Source: Haladaptatus pallidirubidus (GTDB lineage: Archaea > Halobacteriota > Halobacteria > Halobacteriales > Haladaptataceae). Taken from it: a DNA stretch of 64,000 bases. Location: contig NZ_CP085301.1 in the NCBI RefSeq assembly GCF_020700235.1, positions 3,038,001 through 3,102,000 on the forward strand, in the 5' to 3' direction. A program made the translations under genes and the position numbers. The first letter of the stretch is position 1, and each line of letters opens with the position of its first letter. The notes under the pieces are model-generated. The model was given only the letters and a program-made list of their open reading frames with translations, did not search any database and was not told where the DNA came from. Positions 61,241-64,000 of this stretch are shown piece by piece.

Positions 61241-61275
61241 TCCCTTTTTCATTCCCCTCTCCCAAGCCCCCAGCA

Positions 61276-62409
61276 ATGGAGTACGTGCAGGAGCAGGTAA
61301 CGACGCTCCACGATATAACGGGTCGCGTTCCCGACGTCCCTACAGACCGCACCGCCGTGGTCGTCCCGATGACCGACCGCGAGTATCGGTCGGCGACTGC
61401 GAGTCGGATTTTCGCGGAACTCGAATCCGTCGGGCCGGGTCGCGTCGTCATCCCGCTTCGCGCACCATCCGAGCGCGTCGGCGCGGTTCGCGACTGGCTC
61501 GCGGAGTTCGACCTTCCCATGACTCTGCTCTGGTGTAACGATCCACGAGTGACCGACCTGCTGGAAGCCCACGGCTTGAACGGTGCGGTCGGAAAAGGGC
61601 GGGACGTGTGGCTCGCCCTCGGTGTTGCGGCGATGGACGCGGATTTCGTCGTTTGCCACGACGCCGACGCGAAAACCTACTGTTCGGAAATCGTCCCGCG
61701 ATTGCTCTCTCCGCTCGATTCCGGCTTCTCGTTCACGAAGGGCTACTACGCCCGCGTCGAGGACGGAAAGCTGTACGGGCGGCTGTTTCGGCTGTTTTAC
61801 GCGCCGCTCGTCCGGGCGCTGCGGAACGCACACGACGCGCCCGTTCTCTCCTACCTCGGCGCATTCCGATACGCGCTGGCGGGCGAGTTCGGCGTGACCG
61901 CCGAACTCGCGTCGAACCTCCGTATCGAGCGCGACTGGGGGTTGGAAGTCGGCACCCTCGGCGAAGCATTTGGACGAGTCGGATTCGACGGAACTGCACA
62001 GGTGGACCTCGGTCGGTACGAACACGACCATCGCGGCGTTTCCGGGTCGGGAGGACTATCCGCGATGAGCGACGGTGTCGGGCGCGCCCTGTTCCGCGTT
62101 TGCGAAGCTAACGGCGTTTCCCCCGATTACGAAACACTCCCGGTGCGTTACCGGAAAACAGCCACTCAGTTCGTCCGCCAGTACGCCGCGGACGCCGCGT
62201 TCAACGGCCTGCGATACGATGTGGCCGCAGAGCGCGAGCAGGTCAAAACGTACTCCGAGGCGGTTCGGTCGCCGAGGGATAGCGGTTCGCCGACCGAATC
62301 GGTCGGCGAACCAGTTGGCGGACTGCTTCCCGCGTGGTCGGACGCGCCCATCGATCCCGCCGACGTTCGGGAGGCGACGCGACCGCGCCTGCCCGAACGC
62401 CAACACTAA
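61276..62409 (+). CDS. family-2-like glycosyltransferase (glucosyl-3-phosphoglycerate synthase-like)
   Basis: 377 residues from MEYVQEQVTTLHDITG. GT-A fold: TAVVVPMTDREYRS, WLALGVAAMDADFVVCHDADAKTY with the metal-binding D-x-D, and FTKGYYARVEDGKLYGRLFRLFYAPL, typical of GpgS/MpgS-like enzymes that make phosphoglycerate-linked compatible solutes. C-terminal segment ends in a Pro/Arg-rich tail. Could instead transfer to another acceptor. Confidence 0.78.
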   Translation: MEYVQEQVTTLHDITGRVPDVPTDRTAVVVPMTDREYRSATASRIFAELESVGPGRVVIPLRAPSERVGAVRDWLAEFDLPMTLLWCNDPRVTDLLEAHGLNGAVGKGRDVWLALGVAAMDADFVVCHDADAKTYCSEIVPRLLSPLDSGFSFTKGYYARVEDGKLYGRLFRLFYAPLVRALRNAHDAPVLSYLGAFRYALAGEFGVTAELASNLRIERDWGLEVGTLGEAFGRVGFDGTAQVDLGRYEHDHRGVSGSGGLSAMSDGVGRALFRVCEANGVSPDYETLPVRYRKTATQFVRQYAADAAFNGLRYDVAAEREQVKTYSEAVRSPRDSGSPTESVGEPVGGLLPAWSDAPIDPADVREATRPRLPERQH

Positions 62410-62435
62410 TATCGGTGGGCCGACCCTTCCCGATA

Positions 62436-62924
62436 ATGAACGAGACGAAGGACGAACTCGCCGGGGTGGTCGATCTGTTCGGCGCGCTCACGCGCGCCGA
62501 ACTGGCCGAAGCCCTCGCCGAACTGGCGTTCAAGCAGGGCAAGAAAGTGGACGAATCGGCGTTCGAGTCGGTCATCGAGGACGCCGTGACGGACTACTAC
62601 CTCGTGGAAGCCGAAGTCGAAAGCGACGGGGGAACGGACGGGGAGGAAGCGACCGCGCTCGTTCCTGGGCCGGTCGCCTTTCCGGTGCTTCCCGAAAACG
62701 GCGAGGATTTGCCGCACATCATGGACGTACCGGAGCGTTCCGTCAATCGCGAACGAATCGGCGAGCGGGTCAACGACCGCCTTCTCTCGGAGGCGGAAAC
62801 CGCGGACGAGGAACGTGCCGGCCACCTGTTGGACGTGAGCTACGACCTCGAAGCGTGGGCGCCCGTCTCGGCAGGGAGCGTGCGCGACCGACTGGACGAA
62901 TCGCTCGGCGACCGGGCAAATTAA
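62436..62924 (+). CDS. conserved haloarchaeal protein (DUF7109-like)
   Basis: 162 residues from MNETKDELAGVVDLFGALTRAELAEAL. Helical N-terminal half with FKQGKKVDES, then PVAFPVLPENGEDLPHIMDVPERSVNRE and an acidic C-terminus. No catalytic motif. It sits 26 nt after the glycosyltransferase and 18 nt before the NUDIX gene, suggesting one transcript. Function unknown. Confidence 0.75.
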   Translation: MNETKDELAGVVDLFGALTRAELAEALAELAFKQGKKVDESAFESVIEDAVTDYYLVEAEVESDGGTDGEEATALVPGPVAFPVLPENGEDLPHIMDVPERSVNRERIGERVNDRLLSEAETADEERAGHLLDVSYDLEAWAPVSAGSVRDRLDESLGDRAN

Positions 62925-62942
62925 GGTCGAACGGAGCAACAA

Positions 62943-63545
62943 ATGGACATGGAATTGGGTCGCGTGGCCGACTACGAACCGCGGTCGGTCACGGACGAGA
63001 AGCGCGACGCCGCCGTCCTCGTTCCCGTCGTCGAGCGGAAGGACGGCCCGCATCTCCTGTTCACCAAGCGGGCCGACCACCTCGGGGAACATCCCGGCCA
63101 GATGAGCTTTCCCGGCGGAGGACGAGAACCGCAGGACGACGACCTGTGGGACACCGCCCTGCGCGAGGCCAACGAGGAAATCGGCCTTCGACCCGAGGAA
63201 GTCGAACGCGTCGGTCGATTGGACGACATCCGAACCATCACGAACTACGCCGTCACGCCATTCGTCGCCCGGATTTCCGACCGAACCTACGAACCAGACG
63301 AGCGCGAAGTCGCGGAAATCGCCGTCCTTCCGATTTCGGGGCTGATAGACGCCGAAAACTACGAAAACGAACACCGCGACCACCCGCACTACGGCGACAT
63401 CGTCATCCACTTTTTCCACGTCGATGGCTACACCGTCTGGGGTGCGACGGGGCGAATGGTGGTGCAGTTTTTGGAACTGGTGACCGACTGGCGGGCCCCC
63501 GAGACGATTGACAGATACGTCGATACCGACCCGGATTTGGGGTAG
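62943..63545 (+). CDS. NUDIX hydrolase, CoA pyrophosphatase-like
   Basis: 200 residues. The CoA-hydrolase signature LLFTKRADHLGEHPGQMSFPGG precedes the Nudix box GREPQDDDLWDTALREANEEIG, where the box Glu position is Asp, as is usual for this subfamily. Probably cleaves CoA or oxidised CoA derivatives into 3',5'-ADP and phosphopantetheine. ATG 62943 or ATG 62949 may be the start. Confidence 0.88.
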   Translation: MDMELGRVADYEPRSVTDEKRDAAVLVPVVERKDGPHLLFTKRADHLGEHPGQMSFPGGGREPQDDDLWDTALREANEEIGLRPEEVERVGRLDDIRTITNYAVTPFVARISDRTYEPDEREVAEIAVLPISGLIDAENYENEHRDHPHYGDIVIHFFHVDGYTVWGATGRMVVQFLELVTDWRAPETIDRYVDTDPDLG

Positions 63546-64000
63546 AAAGTCGTTTTTCGGGAGTTCGCGTTGCTAGCAATTTCTGATTTTAGTTCTGTTT
63601 CGTCAGTTATCAGTGGGTTTGCTTTCGTGCTGCTAGCTATTCTCGACTCCCTACGACCCCCACCTAGAGAAAATCACTAACGGGCGACTGAGTCTTTTCA
63701 GGGGGTGTTTCTGGCTACTCACGACTCCACTGAAACCGCCACCCCACCCGCAGACCCCACCCTCCCCAACCGACTCCCTCACTCGCTAGCGCTCGTTTCG
63801 GTCGCCCCCTCGCGTGTGTCGATTACAGGACGCTCGGATTTTTCACGTGGCGCGCACCGGCACAGGTCTTCGGACTCCGAAGATCTGTTTATTTCCGCGC
63901 GAGGTTTTCCTGAACGCAGTGAAGGAAGGCTCAGAAGTTGCGCACCCGCGAAGGAGTGAAGCGACCGAGCGGGATCCCTTTCCGGTGGATGACTGAGCGA
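63546..64000. repeat. noncoding tail with dispersed repeat copy C and hairpins
   Basis: No gene seen in 455 bp. 63719-63816 carries CACGACTCCACTGAAACCGC, CCTCCCCAACCGACTCCCTC and CTCGCTAGCGCTCG, related to the repeats at 46278 and 53405. 63862-63888 is a 13-bp inverted repeat with one mismatch and a 1-nt loop (acaggtcttcgga / tccgaagatctgt). GTTGCTAGCAA (63570-63580) is a short CTAG-centred palindrome. Confidence 0.45.

Noticed and set aside
60034..62409. A 791-codon forward frame spanning MFS and glycosyltransferase
   Set aside because: Its first 400 codons are an Arg/Pro-rich shadow of the MFS gene; only the part from ATG 61276 is a real protein.
63705..63959. An 84-codon forward ORF at the right end
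   Set aside because: It is a translation of the dispersed repeat and adjoining hairpins with no protein-like features.
1..64000. CRISPR arrays, rRNA genes, transposase genes, riboswitches
   Set aside because: No regularly spaced direct repeats, rRNA signatures, transposase motifs or recognisable aptamers were seen on reading both strands.

Overview
The window is a piece of a haloarchaeal (class Halobacteria) chromosome. The evidence is archaeal gene content (TFB, ribosomal protein S17e, HVO_0758-type zinc finger, DUF371, COG1340-type coiled-coil protein), acidic proteins, strong G/C preference at third codon positions, Tat-type lipoprotein signals, and many leaderless genes with a TATA-like box about 25-30 nt before the start codon. 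The genus cannot be fixed from sequence alone; a mid-GC genus such as Haladaptatus would fit.

Layout. 1-1148: tungstate-type ABC importer (tupA, start of tupB). 1.4-6 kb: SOUL protein, geranylgeranyl-reductase-like flavoprotein, DCC thiol oxidoreductase, nucleoside deaminase, CNNM/CorC membrane protein. 6.2-11.3 kb: one very large secreted subtilisin-type protease with dockerin, CARDB and carboxypeptidase-regulatory-like modules. 11.8-20.4 kb: the branched-chain amino acid cluster leuA - leader - ilvB - ilvN - ilvC - small ORF - leuC - leuD - leuB, nearly all joined by ATGA/GTGA overlaps. 20.5-29.5 kb: ABC-2 exporter, class-III aminotransferase with dicarboxylate symporter, ilvD, a decayed flavoprotein, rhodanese. 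29.7-40.8 kb: catalase, S9 peptidase, BNR-repeat protein, S17e, MsrA, deacetylase lipoprotein, tfb, Hvo_1808-type surface protein, GNAT. 40.8-45.8 kb: DUF4129-DUF7269-DUF58-DUF7519 operon with MoxR on the other strand. 45.9-46.4 kb: tRNA-Ser(CGA) with a duplicated 3' end and structured DNA. 47-64 kb: S66 peptidase, NikR, DUF192, HNH-like protein, antiporter, aldehyde dehydrogenase, endonuclease III, DUF371 with a 51-aa zinc finger, coiled-coil protein, SppA, a MITE-like inverted repeat, aldo/keto reductase, second deacetylase lipoprotein, MFS, glycosyltransferase, NUDIX.

How genes fit together. ilvB/N/C plus ilvD make valine and isoleucine precursors; leuA/C/D/B carry the leucine branch and possibly the citramalate route to 2-oxobutyrate. 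The most striking observation lies between leuA and ilvB: a short ORF ending V-L-I-I-V-G-V, whose stop codon sits in the loop of a perfect 9-bp hairpin and whose early codons can pair with sequence downstream of that hairpin. This is the layout of a ribosome-dependent attenuator, which I do not know as an established mechanism for archaeal ilv operons. A second small ORF then overlaps the ilvB start. leuA itself carries an apparent +1 frameshift in a G7 run. Other points are a covarying dispersed hairpin repeat, an att-like repeat at tRNA-Ser, and several very small zinc-finger or leader-like ORFs. No CRISPR array, transposase gene or rRNA was seen.
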